The position numbers and the translations under genes are program-made. Of a DNA stretch of 58,337 nucleotides, positions 27,901 to 35,226 are shown piece by piece (the stretch's first letter is position 1; the number at the start of each line of letters is the position of its first letter). The notes under the pieces are model-generated. The model saw only the letters and a program-made list of their open reading frames with translations, was not told the DNA's origin and made no database searches. The DNA is from UBA2231 sp964415175 (lineage in GTDB: Bacteria > Elusimicrobiota > Elusimicrobia > Elusimicrobiales > UBA9959): the NCBI GenBank assembly GCA_964415175.1, contig CAYPYG010000017.1, forward strand, positions 1 to 58,337, given 5' to 3'.

Positions 27901-28077
27901 GCCGGCGGCTCGCGCCTGGCCGCGCGCGTCACGCGCTCGGCCGAGCACGCCTGCGCGGCGGACATAGATTTCACCGACGGCAAAGGAAAACTGATAGCGA
28001 GGATGACGGGCTACGAGTCCACGGTGGACCCGGCCCTCAATTCCGCTTTCGCCAGGAAGGAGCTCAGCAAGGCTTGA
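21904..28077 (+). CDS. pfaA: PfaA-type synthase KS-MAT-ACP-ACP-KR-DH
   Basis: A 2057-residue iterative lipid synthase. KS covers about 8-470 (Cys211 in DAACGSS; EAHGTGTTVGD; GHTKAAAGSAG). The malonyl-transferase covers about 566-875 (Ser669 in GHSYGE). An Ala/Pro linker is followed by two ACPs with phosphopantetheine serines Ser1110 and Ser1206 (LGIDSIKR). KR covers about 1485-1710 (LITGGARGVTAEAA; Tyr1677 in GQCDYAMANEV). A PKS-type dehydratase hotdog covers about 1779-2050 (His1799 in HVINGRAVVP). Known PUFA synthases usually carry more ACPs (four to nine). The 65-residue ACP cores are identical to each other. A palindrome is embedded in frame at 24986-25010, just before ACP1. The stop overlaps the pfaC start (TTGA). 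Confidence 0.95.
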   Translation: MSSKNENTPAPIAIVGIGCLFPQAGDARRFWANIKNGVDAITDIPASHWLPEEHYHKDPKKPDMTYARKGGFLLPVDFDPSEFGLAPNALEATDSAQLLGLIAAKMALEDAGYGRGRDFDRNSVSVIMGVTGALELVIPLGARLGHPKWRKALAEFGIAGADADAIISRMQEDYVPWQESSFPGLLGNVVAGRIANRFNLSGTNCVVDAACGSSLGAVHMATLELAAGRSNMVITGGVDCFNDIFMYMCFSKTPALSPEGHAKSFDASADGTALGEGLGMMVMKRLDDAVRDGDRIYSVLKGVGSSSDGKGKSIYAPSAEGQAKALRRAYAVSGVEPRTVELAEAHGTGTTVGDGVELDALTEVYRENKRDGTWCALGSVKSMIGHTKAAAGSAGLIKASLALYNKTLPPTIKVNTPPKKLAEGTTPFYLNTELRPWVKRDHPRRAVVSALGFGGSNFHAVLEEYSADKKNPDWDGDHQVAVFSGADAGEIGTRLSAWKGLDWDGVRAAAHKARAAFKPSAPARLGFVLERAQDWRKTIAAALSGLDSRKDAAWTTPEGIYFSSAAPEKLAVLFPGQGAQYPGMQRDIACRFPETLNVLETANTAFGGEKPLSDYLYPRPAFTAEAKQRQAEELKDTRVAQPALGAAGLGAWRALSSFGVKAEAFAGHSYGELPALCAAGVFGDADLFALSKLRGALMAAGSGDRGGMLAVQAPLAEVEKAVKEEKLDLIIANKNTPAQFVLSGATPGIKRAAERLPARGLKCTVLQVSAAFHSPLVAGAQKEFAAALSKVKFNKPQARVYANKTAAAYPEAADKARETLASQLASPVEFTALIEKMYADGIRIFVEAGPGARLTGMVSAILSGKEHSAFAIDASSGKKHGVAELGRVLARLAALGCAVDLTAWEGGEAGARDALEKKVSKLAVKVTGAGYRSPRKPSTAPKRWLGAPQAPAPSAAYAQSAASFTAAPGANVSEAMRVTQESMAALQRLQEQTALIHARFLEGQEAAQRSFQALIDQQRALLGGASAGDTMPHGVPVPLAQPFAAPVFTAPAPLPAVQDAATLAAPGAPALPAGPDVSRVLLEIVSGQTGYPVESLNPDMDMESDLGIDSIKRVAILSELQEKLPQAPRITPEQLGTIRTLRQVGDYLAAGMPAQAPTTTQPAAVPAASGPDASKVLLEIVSGQTGYPVESLNPDMDMESDLGIDSIKRVAILSELQEKLPQAPRITPEQLGTIRTLRQVAAHLNAGAAPAPVVTSKTPAASPPAMETELTREVLRLADLDPAARGAKLDLDKSLPLWVADDGSKLANAVVKDLAGRGYKAEKVPLEGRAVPTALAALIVLAPAAKLGRKDFWPASSEEFLKKTFRLVRAAGPALRAAGKKGGACLLTVSRLDGAFGLAGLKAEQDPVFGGLAGLAKTAGHEWPEVACRALDAASGWDHTVSVARAVADELFYKGPVELGLSETGGKVVLLSASERSAPGKFPLAKGDVVLITGGARGVTAEAAAALARSCGASLALVGRSPLPAAEEPWLAACASEADIKKALISRNPGMPPKEAGERCAKLLYAREIRAQLNRFEAAGSRAAYYSADIRDAAAVRETVARIKKELGPVRGLVHGAGVLADKLILDKTDAQFDPVFDTKVAGLRALLTALDLSALKAVALYSSSTARFGRTGQCDYAMANEVLNKTARLLARRLPGCRVASFNWGPWDGGMVNDGLKALFAKEGVGVIGLEEGGQFLADELSAADGPAEVVVVSRPKKEVTTAPSAVPAGQAAGGNKDLSRAFELKLSVADCPFLRSHVINGRAVVPTAVMAEWLAHAALHGNPGLLFHGFDGLKVYKGILLPGGEYRLSAFAGRSARKDGLFRVPAELRGPGGELHAGAEIILAASLPAAPAPAPDFPVRAYGRTVEKAYGEVLFHGEDMRFITSVAGISEQGIIADAAASLPPASWMRGAPRDRWLADPAALDAAFQALILWTFDNSGACSLPNAAASYRQYAAFPAGGSRLAARVTRSAEHACAADIDFTDGKGKLIARMTGYESTVDPALNSAFARKELSKA
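24986..25010. repeat. GGGGAC-type palindrome inside pfaA
   Basis: GGGACACCATG (24986-24996) and CATGGTGTCCC (25000-25010) form a perfect 11-bp stem with a 3-nt loop. It encodes DTMPHGVPV in the linker before ACP1. Its reverse complement, with flanks, aligns closely with the palindrome in pfaC at 32597-32624, including a shared GGTAC on one side. It looks like a short mobile palindrome tolerated in a flexible linker. Confidence 0.75.
25141..25623 (+). repeat. Tandem ACP repeat in pfaA
   Basis: Two copies 288 bp apart (25141-25335 and 25429-25623) are almost identical in DNA and identical over 65 amino acids, from VLLEIVSGQTGYPV to TIRTLRQV. Differences are mostly synonymous. This indicates a recent duplication or ongoing gene conversion of the ACP domain. 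Such near-identical tandem repeats could also be collapsed in assembly, so the true ACP number may be higher. Confidence 0.9.
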
Positions 28078-31000
28078 AGCAGGAACCCGTAGCCATAGTC
28101 GGCGCCGGCGGCATCTTCCCCGGCGCTCCGGACCTCCGCGCGTTCTGGGAGAACGTGTCGGGAGGCGTCTGCTCGTCCCGCGAAGCGCCGGCGGGCCGCT
28201 GGCTGCTTTCTCCCGACGAGGCCTTCGACCCGCGCAAGGGCGAGCCCGACAAGGTCTATTCGAAAAAAGCCTGCTTCATAGAGGGCTTCAAGTTCGACCC
28301 GGCCGGGCTGGACCTGCGCCCCGGCTTCCTCGAGCGGCTCGACCCGGTCTTTCACCTGGCGCTGCACGCGGCGCGGCAGGCGCTGCTCGACGCCGGCGAG
28401 AAGCGGGTGGACCGCGCGCGCACCGGCGTCATCATCGGCAACATCGTGCTGCCCACCGACACGGTCTCGGCGCTGGCCGTCGAGACGCTGCTGCCCGTAT
28501 TCGGCGAGGCCGTGCTGGGGAAAAAGCTCCCGGCCCCCGGCGCCACGGACCCGCTCAATTACAGGCCCGCCGGCCTGCCCGGGGCGGTAATAGCCCGCGC
28601 GCTGGGGTTCGCCGGCGGCAGCTTCACTCTCGACGCGGCCTGCGCCTCCTCCCTCTACGCGCTGAAGCTGGCCGCGGACGCGCTGCGCGAGGGCCGCGCC
28701 GACGCCATGCTGACCGGCGGCGTCTCCCGCCCCTCCTCGCTCTACACGCAGATGGGCTTCTCGCAGCTGCGGGCGCTCTCCCCCTCGGGCCGCCCCGCGC
28801 CTTTCGACGCCGCGGCCGACGGCCTGGTGGTCGGCGAGGGCGCCGGCATGTTCGTCCTCAAGCGGCTCGGCGACGCCGTGCGCGCCGGCGACCGTATTTA
28901 CGGCGTGATCACCGGCGTCGGCCTTTCCAACGACGTGGGAGGCAGCCTGCTGGCGCCCAATACGCAGGGCCAGCTGCGCGCCATGCGCGCGGCCTACCGC
29001 CAGGCGGAACTCTCTCCCTCCCAGATAGACCATATCGAATGCCACGCCACCGGCACTCCGACGGGCGATCCTGTCGAGGTGGAGAGCCTGCGCGCGCTCT
29101 GGGGCGAGCGCGGCTGGAGCGAGGGGCAATGCGTCCTGGGCTCGGTCAAGTCCAATGTCGGCCACCTGCTGACCGGCGCCGGCGCCGCGGGCCTGATGAA
29201 GACGCTGCTGGCCTTCGAGAACAGGACCATCCCCCCGACGGCCAATTTCACCAGGCCCGGCCCGAAGGTGAGGCTGGACGGCTCGCCTTTCCGCGTGCTC
29301 TCCGCGCCGGAGGCCTGGCCTCAGCGCGACGGCCGCGCGCCGCGCAGGGCCGCCCTCAGCGCTTTCGGCTTCGGCGGCATCAACGCGCATGTCCTGGTGG
29401 AGGAATACCAGCCCGCCTCCTCGCCGTCCTTTAAAAAACCCCGCCAGTCCCCCGCTGCTCCCGTTGCCATAGTCGGCCTGGCGGCCCGTTTCGGGGCCCT
29501 GGGCGATATACGCGAATTCCAGGAAGCGGCGCTCGGCCTGCCGCGCACCGGCCCGGCGGAACTCCCGGCGGAGCGCCGGCGCGGCCTGCCGGCGGGCCCG
29601 AAAGGTCATTATCTCAAAGAGGTCGGCGTCCCGGCCGACGCCTACCGCATACCCCCGAAAGAGATGGAGGAGATGCTGCCGCAGCAGCTGCTGATGCTCG
29701 ACACCGCGGCGCGGTCCATCGCGGACGCGGGAGGGAAAGGCCTCGAGAACGCAGGGGTTTTCATCGGCCTCGAGCTCGACCAGAACACCACGAATTTCCA
29801 TTTCAGATGGTCGCTGGCCTCCCTGGCGAAGGACTTCGCCGCGGAAAAAGGATGGAAACTTTCACCGGACCAGGAGCGGGGACTGACCGCCGCGCTGCGC
29901 GAAAAAGCCGGCCCGGCTCTCTCTGCCAACCGCACGATGGGCGCGCTGGGCGGCATAGTGGCCAGCCGCATCGCCCGCGAGTTCCATGTCGGCGGCCCGG
30001 GTTTCACCATCTCTTCGGGCGAGACCTCCGGACTGCGCGCCCTGGAGGCCGCCGTGCGCGCGCTGCGCGCCGGCGAACTCGACACCGCGCTGGCCGGGGC
30101 GGTATCGCTCGACGGCGATCCGCGCGCGCTGGCCGCCGCCTCGGCGCTGCGGCCCTTCAGCGACGCCGCGAAACCTTTCGACGAGGCCGCCGCCGGCTCG
30201 CCGGCCGGCGAGGGCGCCGTCGCCCTGGTCCTCAAACGCCTGGACGACGCCCTGCGCGCCGGCGACCGGGTCTATGCCGTCATAAAGGGCCTGGGCTTCG
30301 CCTCGGGCGGCGGCGTGGATTCGCCGGCACCCGCGCCGCGGGCCTGCGCCGCCGCGATGCGCCGGGCTTACGCCGAGGCGCAGGCCGATCCCTCCACCGT
30401 CGGATATCTCGAGACCTCGGGCGGCGGCGTACCGGCCGAGGACGCGGCCGAAGCCGAAGCGCTGGCCGATTTCTACGGAGTTTCCGCGGCCCCTCTGCCC
30501 TGCGCGCTGGGCTCGCTGAAACCCCTGATAGGGAACGCCGGGGCCGCCGCCGGCCTGGCCGGTGTCGCGAAAGCGGCCCTCGCGCTCTACCAGGAGATCC
30601 TGCCCCCGTCTTCCCCGATAAAGCCGCTGGCGGCGCTGGCGCGCGCTAAGAAAAGGTTCCACCTGCCCCCGGAACCGCAGTACTGGCTGCGCAACCGGGC
30701 CGAAGGCCCGCGCCGCGCGGCGGTCAGCGCGCTCGGCCCCGACGGCAACTGCGCCCACGCGGTGCTGGAAGCCCTGGAAGGCCAGGACGGCGAGCGGCAG
30801 CAGCTCGAGCGCCGCCAGCCGCTCGGCGCGGCGCGCGAGGCCCTGTTCGCCGTCGAAGAAGACGACGCCGCCGGGATCGCGGCGGGCCTCGAGGACCTGA
30901 AAGCCTGGCTGGCGGGACAGGAGCGGGACGCGAACATCGAGAAACTGGCGCGCCTCTGGATCGCCCGTTCCGGGCGGCGGCCGGCGAAAAAGAGGGCCTG

Positions 31001-34000
31001 CGCGCTGGTGGCCGGCAATGCCGCGGAGCTCTCCGCGCTGTGCGCCGAGGCCGCGGCCGCCCTGCGCGCGAACCCGGAGAAGGCGGTCTTCGGCGACAGG
31101 ATCTTCTACTCCCCCGCCGGGCTCTACCGCCCCGGGAACCTCGCTTTCGTCTTCCCGGGCTCGGGCAATCACTATATCGGCATGGGCCGCGGTCTCTGGA
31201 CCCGCTGGCCCGAGATACTCCGCCGGCTCGACGCCGAGAACGGCTACCTGCGCGGCCAGATGGCGCCGGGGCTTTTCCTGCCCTGGCGGCTGACCTGGGA
31301 GGACGGCTGGCAGAAGGAAGCGGAGCTGGCCATAGTGGACGATTACAAATCGATGGTCTTCGCTTCGGTCTCGCACGGCACCGCCGTCAGCGACCTGGTC
31401 CGCTCTCTCGGCGTTTCGCCGTCCTCGATGATCGGCTACAGCCTCGGCGAGGTGGCCGCGCTTTTCGCCGCCAGGGCCTGGACGGACCGGGACGAGATGC
31501 TGCGCCGCGTCAACGAATCCAGCCTTTTCGTCAGCGACCTGGCCGGCCCCTGCGACGCGGCCCGCCGTTTCTGGAACCTCCCCAAGGACGAGAAGGCCGA
31601 CTGGGTGCTGGGCGTCATAGACAGACCGGCCGAGACCGTCCACCTGGCGCTCAAGGGCGCCGAGCGGGCCGCGCTGCTGATAGTCAACGCGCCGCTCGAA
31701 TGCGTGGTCGGCGGCTACCGCAAGGCGGTGGACAACCTGGTCAGGGGCATGGGCTGCGTCTTCCTGCCGCTGCAGGGGGCCGCTGTACATTTCGAGGCGG
31801 CGAAACTCGTGGAGAAGCAGTACCGCGAACTGCATCTGCTGCCCACCAGCCCGCCGTCCGGGATAAAGTTCTACAGCGGGGCCTGGCGGCGCCCTTACGA
31901 GGTCACGCGCGAGAGCGCGGCCGACTCGGTGGTCGCCCAGGCCGTGCACGCCCTCGATTTCCCCGCCCTGATAAACCGGGCATACGAGGACGGCCTGCGC
32001 GTCTTCGTCGAGCTGGGACCGCAGACCTCCTGCGCCAGGATGTTAGACAAGATACTCGCCGACCGGCCGCACGCCGCGCGCTCCGCCTGCGTCAAAGGGC
32101 AGGACGCCGCCGGCGCGCTGCTGCGCCTGCTGGCCCGCCTGCTGGCCGAGCGGGCGCCGGTCGACCTGGACGCTCTCTACGGCCGCGAGACGCTGGCCGC
32201 CGGCCACCGGGGCAGGCCGGCCGCCGGAAAGCTAGTGAAAGCGCAGCTCTCCGCGCCGGCCCCGTCCCCGCTGAACTGGACGCCGGCCCCCGCGGCGCCC
32301 GCCGTTGCGGCCGCTCCCGCGCGGCCGGCGGCCGCGGCACCCCTGGCGCAGGTTGCGGCGCGCGCCGAAGCCGCGCCGGCCATTAAGCCCGCGGCGGGCG
32401 ATATTCCCGCGCCTCGGCCGGCAGCGCCGGCCGGGACCGCTCCCGGGGAAGCGCCGGAATACCTGCGGGCCTTCTCGGCGGCGGCCGCCGCCAAGTCCCG
32501 GGCGCATGACATCTTCCTGCGGCTTTCAAATAATTTCACCGGGATGCAGTCCCGGAATATCGCCTTCCAGGCCGAGCTGGCCCGGTTAAGCGGTACGGGG
32601 ACACCATGCAGCGTGGTGCTCCCCGCGTATGCCCCCGCCGACGCACCGGCGCCCGCGCCCGTAACGCCGCAGCGGCTCTCCGGTTCCGCGGCGGCTCCGG
32701 AAGTCTTTATGGACCGCGGGCAATGCATGGAATTCGCCGTCGGCTCCATCGCCAAGGTACTCGGCCCCGCCTTCGCGGAAGCCGATACTTTCCCGACGCG
32801 GGTGCGCCTGCCGGACGAACCGCTGATGCTGGTGGACCGGATACTCAGCGTCAAAGGCGAACCCGGCTCGCTGAAGTCCGGCAATGTCGTGACGGAGCAC
32901 GATATCCTGCCCGGCGCCTGGTACCTCGACTGCGGCCGCATACCGACCTGTATAGCGGTGGAGGCGGGACAGGCCGATCTCTTCCTCTGCGGCTACCTCG
33001 GCATAGACGCCCGCACGAAGGGCCTGGCGATGTACCGCCTGCTCGACGCCGAAGTTACCGTGCACCGCGGCATGCCGGAGCCCGGCCGCGTGATACGTTA
33101 CGACATCAACATAGAGCGCTTCGCGCGCAACGACGATATCTGGCTTTTCTTCTTCAACTACGAGAGCTGGGTGGACGGCGAGCGCTTCATCAGCATGAAG
33201 AACGGCTGCGCCGGCTTCTTCACGCCGGAGGAGCTGGCCAAAGGCAAAGGCGTGGTGCTCACCGCCGAAGAACTGGCGCCCGCGCCGGGCAAGGCCCCGG
33301 AGGGCTGGCGGCCGCCCGCCCCTTTCGAGGCGGAAAAAGAATCTTACGACGACGCCCGGCTCGACGCGCTGCGCCGCGGCGACTACGCCGTCTGCTTCGG
33401 CCCGGCCTTCGCCGGCCTGCCGCTCAAAAAGCCGGTCGGCCTGCCGTCGGGCAGGATGAAGCTGGTCGACAGGATACTGGAGCTCTCGCCGCGCGGCGGC
33501 CGCTACGGCCTGGGCACGGTCAAAGGCGAGATGGACATCCATCCCGACGCCTGGCACCTGGTCTGCCATTTCACCGACGACCATGTCATGCCGGGCACGC
33601 TGATGTACGAATGCTGCCTGCACACCTTCCGCGTCTTCCTGATGCGCCTCGGCTGGACGGCCGAGGAAGGCTCCTGCTGGTACGAGCCCGTCCCCGGCGT
33701 CACCAGCCGGCTCGAATGCCGCGGCCAGGTGCTGTCTTCGACCAGGAAGGCGATGTACGAAATAGTGGTGAAGGAGATCGGCTACGAGGCCGGCGGCACG
33801 CCCTACGCCATAGCCGACGCCTTCATGTACGCCGACGGCCGGCGCATCATCCACATCCACAATATGTCGATACGCATGGGCGGCGCGCGGAAGGACGCCA
33901 TAGAGACGCTCTGGAGCGGTCCCGCCGCGGCGCCGGCCGCGGCGGCGGACTCCGGGCCGCGCCCCGCCGTATTCGACGACGCCAGCATCACCGCCTTCGC

Positions 34001-35045
34001 CGTCGGCAAGCCTTCCGAAGCCTTCGGCGACCGCTACAAGGTCTTCGATTCCGAACGGGTCATAGCCCGCCTGCCAGGCCCGCCGTACAAGTTCCTCGAC
34101 CGCGTCGTGAAGATAGAGAATTGCCGGCAGTGGGAGCTCAAGGCCGGGGGCTATATCGAGGCCGAGTACGATGTCCCGCCGGGCGAATGGTATTTCGGCT
34201 CGGGCGGGCAGAAATCCATGCCCTTCGCCGTGCTGCTGGAGGTCGCGCTGCAGCCCTGCGGCTGGCTGGCGGCCTACCTCGGCTCGGCCCTGACCAGCCC
34301 GACCGACCTTTCTTTCCGCAATCTCGGCGGCACCGCCGTCCAGTACGCCGAGGTCATGCCCGACGCCGGCATCCTCGTGACCAAAGTGAAAATCACCAAG
34401 GTTTCCCAGTCGGGCGGCATGATAATACAGGACTACGACATGGAAGTGCTGTGCAAGGGCCGCACGGTCTACAAGGGCGTCACGCAGTTCGGCTTCTTCT
34501 CGAAGAAGGCCCTGGCCGAACAGGTGGGCGTGCGCGGCGCGCGGCGATACGCCCCGTCCGCCGCCGAACTGGCCGCCGCGGAGCCGCTGGACCTCGCCGC
34601 CCTGCCCGCCCTGCCCGGCAAAGAACTGATAATGCTCGACTCCGCGGAAACTTATATCCCGGCCGGCGGGCCGAGGGAACTCGGCTTCATCCGCGGCGTC
34701 AAGAGAGTGGACCCCGCCGAATGGTTCTTCAAGGCCCATTTCTACCAGGACCCGGTCTGCCCCGGCTCGCTGGGGCTGGAGTCCTTCATAAATCTCGTGA
34801 AAGCCGCCGCCCTGAAGCGCTGGCCGGGCCTGCCGAAGGACGCCCGCTTCGAGTCCATGGCCGTCGGCCGGAAGCATACCTGGATCTACCGCGGCCAGGT
34901 GATCCCCAGGAACGGCCTCGTCACCGTGGAAGCCTGTATCACCGGCGCCGACGACGCCTCCAGGACCCTGACGGCGGACGGCTTCCTGATGGTGGACGGC
35001 CTGGTCATCTACCAGATGAAGGATTTCGCGGTAAAGCTGGTTTAA
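28074..35045 (+). CDS. pfaC: PfaC-type synthase KS-CLF-AT-DH'-DH-DH'-DH
   Basis: A 2323-residue partner synthase. KS1 covers about 4-450 (Cys190 in DAACASS; CHATGTPTGD). A chain-length-factor KS covers about 462-905, with the Cys lost (SSGETSG) and the first His lost. An acyltransferase covers about 1020-1340 (Ser1123 in GYSLGE), similar to the AT that is separate as PfaB in marine systems. An Ala/Pro linker covers about 1386-1540. Four FabA-like hotdog halves follow, of which the second (His1832, HFTDDHVMPGTL) and fourth (His2222, HFYQDPVCPGSLG) are catalytic and the first and third are pseudo-domains. No AGPAT, ER or thioesterase domain is visible. The start TTG 28074 overlaps the pfaA stop and has AAGGAG about 11 bases upstream. 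The frame open from 27345 shadows pfaA. Confidence 0.93.
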   Translation: MKQEPVAIVGAGGIFPGAPDLRAFWENVSGGVCSSREAPAGRWLLSPDEAFDPRKGEPDKVYSKKACFIEGFKFDPAGLDLRPGFLERLDPVFHLALHAARQALLDAGEKRVDRARTGVIIGNIVLPTDTVSALAVETLLPVFGEAVLGKKLPAPGATDPLNYRPAGLPGAVIARALGFAGGSFTLDAACASSLYALKLAADALREGRADAMLTGGVSRPSSLYTQMGFSQLRALSPSGRPAPFDAAADGLVVGEGAGMFVLKRLGDAVRAGDRIYGVITGVGLSNDVGGSLLAPNTQGQLRAMRAAYRQAELSPSQIDHIECHATGTPTGDPVEVESLRALWGERGWSEGQCVLGSVKSNVGHLLTGAGAAGLMKTLLAFENRTIPPTANFTRPGPKVRLDGSPFRVLSAPEAWPQRDGRAPRRAALSAFGFGGINAHVLVEEYQPASSPSFKKPRQSPAAPVAIVGLAARFGALGDIREFQEAALGLPRTGPAELPAERRRGLPAGPKGHYLKEVGVPADAYRIPPKEMEEMLPQQLLMLDTAARSIADAGGKGLENAGVFIGLELDQNTTNFHFRWSLASLAKDFAAEKGWKLSPDQERGLTAALREKAGPALSANRTMGALGGIVASRIAREFHVGGPGFTISSGETSGLRALEAAVRALRAGELDTALAGAVSLDGDPRALAAASALRPFSDAAKPFDEAAAGSPAGEGAVALVLKRLDDALRAGDRVYAVIKGLGFASGGGVDSPAPAPRACAAAMRRAYAEAQADPSTVGYLETSGGGVPAEDAAEAEALADFYGVSAAPLPCALGSLKPLIGNAGAAAGLAGVAKAALALYQEILPPSSPIKPLAALARAKKRFHLPPEPQYWLRNRAEGPRRAAVSALGPDGNCAHAVLEALEGQDGERQQLERRQPLGAAREALFAVEEDDAAGIAAGLEDLKAWLAGQERDANIEKLARLWIARSGRRPAKKRACALVAGNAAELSALCAEAAAALRANPEKAVFGDRIFYSPAGLYRPGNLAFVFPGSGNHYIGMGRGLWTRWPEILRRLDAENGYLRGQMAPGLFLPWRLTWEDGWQKEAELAIVDDYKSMVFASVSHGTAVSDLVRSLGVSPSSMIGYSLGEVAALFAARAWTDRDEMLRRVNESSLFVSDLAGPCDAARRFWNLPKDEKADWVLGVIDRPAETVHLALKGAERAALLIVNAPLECVVGGYRKAVDNLVRGMGCVFLPLQGAAVHFEAAKLVEKQYRELHLLPTSPPSGIKFYSGAWRRPYEVTRESAADSVVAQAVHALDFPALINRAYEDGLRVFVELGPQTSCARMLDKILADRPHAARSACVKGQDAAGALLRLLARLLAERAPVDLDALYGRETLAAGHRGRPAAGKLVKAQLSAPAPSPLNWTPAPAAPAVAAAPARPAAAAPLAQVAARAEAAPAIKPAAGDIPAPRPAAPAGTAPGEAPEYLRAFSAAAAAKSRAHDIFLRLSNNFTGMQSRNIAFQAELARLSGTGTPCSVVLPAYAPADAPAPAPVTPQRLSGSAAAPEVFMDRGQCMEFAVGSIAKVLGPAFAEADTFPTRVRLPDEPLMLVDRILSVKGEPGSLKSGNVVTEHDILPGAWYLDCGRIPTCIAVEAGQADLFLCGYLGIDARTKGLAMYRLLDAEVTVHRGMPEPGRVIRYDINIERFARNDDIWLFFFNYESWVDGERFISMKNGCAGFFTPEELAKGKGVVLTAEELAPAPGKAPEGWRPPAPFEAEKESYDDARLDALRRGDYAVCFGPAFAGLPLKKPVGLPSGRMKLVDRILELSPRGGRYGLGTVKGEMDIHPDAWHLVCHFTDDHVMPGTLMYECCLHTFRVFLMRLGWTAEEGSCWYEPVPGVTSRLECRGQVLSSTRKAMYEIVVKEIGYEAGGTPYAIADAFMYADGRRIIHIHNMSIRMGGARKDAIETLWSGPAAAPAAAADSGPRPAVFDDASITAFAVGKPSEAFGDRYKVFDSERVIARLPGPPYKFLDRVVKIENCRQWELKAGGYIEAEYDVPPGEWYFGSGGQKSMPFAVLLEVALQPCGWLAAYLGSALTSPTDLSFRNLGGTAVQYAEVMPDAGILVTKVKITKVSQSGGMIIQDYDMEVLCKGRTVYKGVTQFGFFSKKALAEQVGVRGARRYAPSAAELAAAEPLDLAALPALPGKELIMLDSAETYIPAGGPRELGFIRGVKRVDPAEWFFKAHFYQDPVCPGSLGLESFINLVKAAALKRWPGLPKDARFESMAVGRKHTWIYRGQVIPRNGLVTVEACITGADDASRTLTADGFLMVDGLVIYQMKDFAVKLV
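32597..32624. repeat. GGGGAC-type palindrome inside pfaC
   Basis: GGGGA plus CACCA (32597-32606) pairs with TGGTG, a one-base bulge and TCCCC (32614-32624). It encodes part of SGTGTPCSVVLP in the linker between the AT and the first hotdog domain. It matches the reverse complement of the pfaA palindrome at most positions, so the two copies lie in opposite orientations. The reading frame is kept. Confidence 0.7.
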
Positions 35046-35077
35046 CGGTCTTTGTATTATGAGCGCTCCGCGCGTGA

Positions 35078-35196
35078 CGCGGGGACAGGGTCAGCAAAAC
35101 CGCCTCGGAGGCCCGAGCTTGCGTAAGCGCGAGGGCCGAGAGCCGGAAGCGCGGCCACGGTGTGGCCGACGCTGTTTTTGCGTTCCTGTCCCCGCG
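35078..35196. repeat. Structured palindrome between pfaC and oleA
   Basis: A perfect 12-bp outer stem, CGCGGGGACAGG (35078-35089) with CCTGTCCCCGCG (35185-35196), continues inward with GCAAAAC opposite GTTTTTGC. It encloses a nested hairpin CTCGG/CCGAG with a GCTT/AAGC tip (35104-35140) and a CGGCCAC/GTGGCCG hairpin (35152-35168). It fills the 181-bp gap before oleA and carries no T-run. It may be a GGGGAC-type mobile palindrome, and if transcribed it could affect the relative expression of the pfa and ole genes. Confidence 0.7.
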
Positions 35197-35226
35197 GCGC
35201 GCACGGGCAGATCGGTCTGAAACATA

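Noticed and set aside
27345..28073. N-terminal extension of the pfaC reading frame back to 27345
   Set aside because: It is an Arg/Pro-rich shadow of the pfaA dehydratase region. The KS domain begins at 28074, where TTG overlaps the pfaA stop and AAGGAG is upstream.
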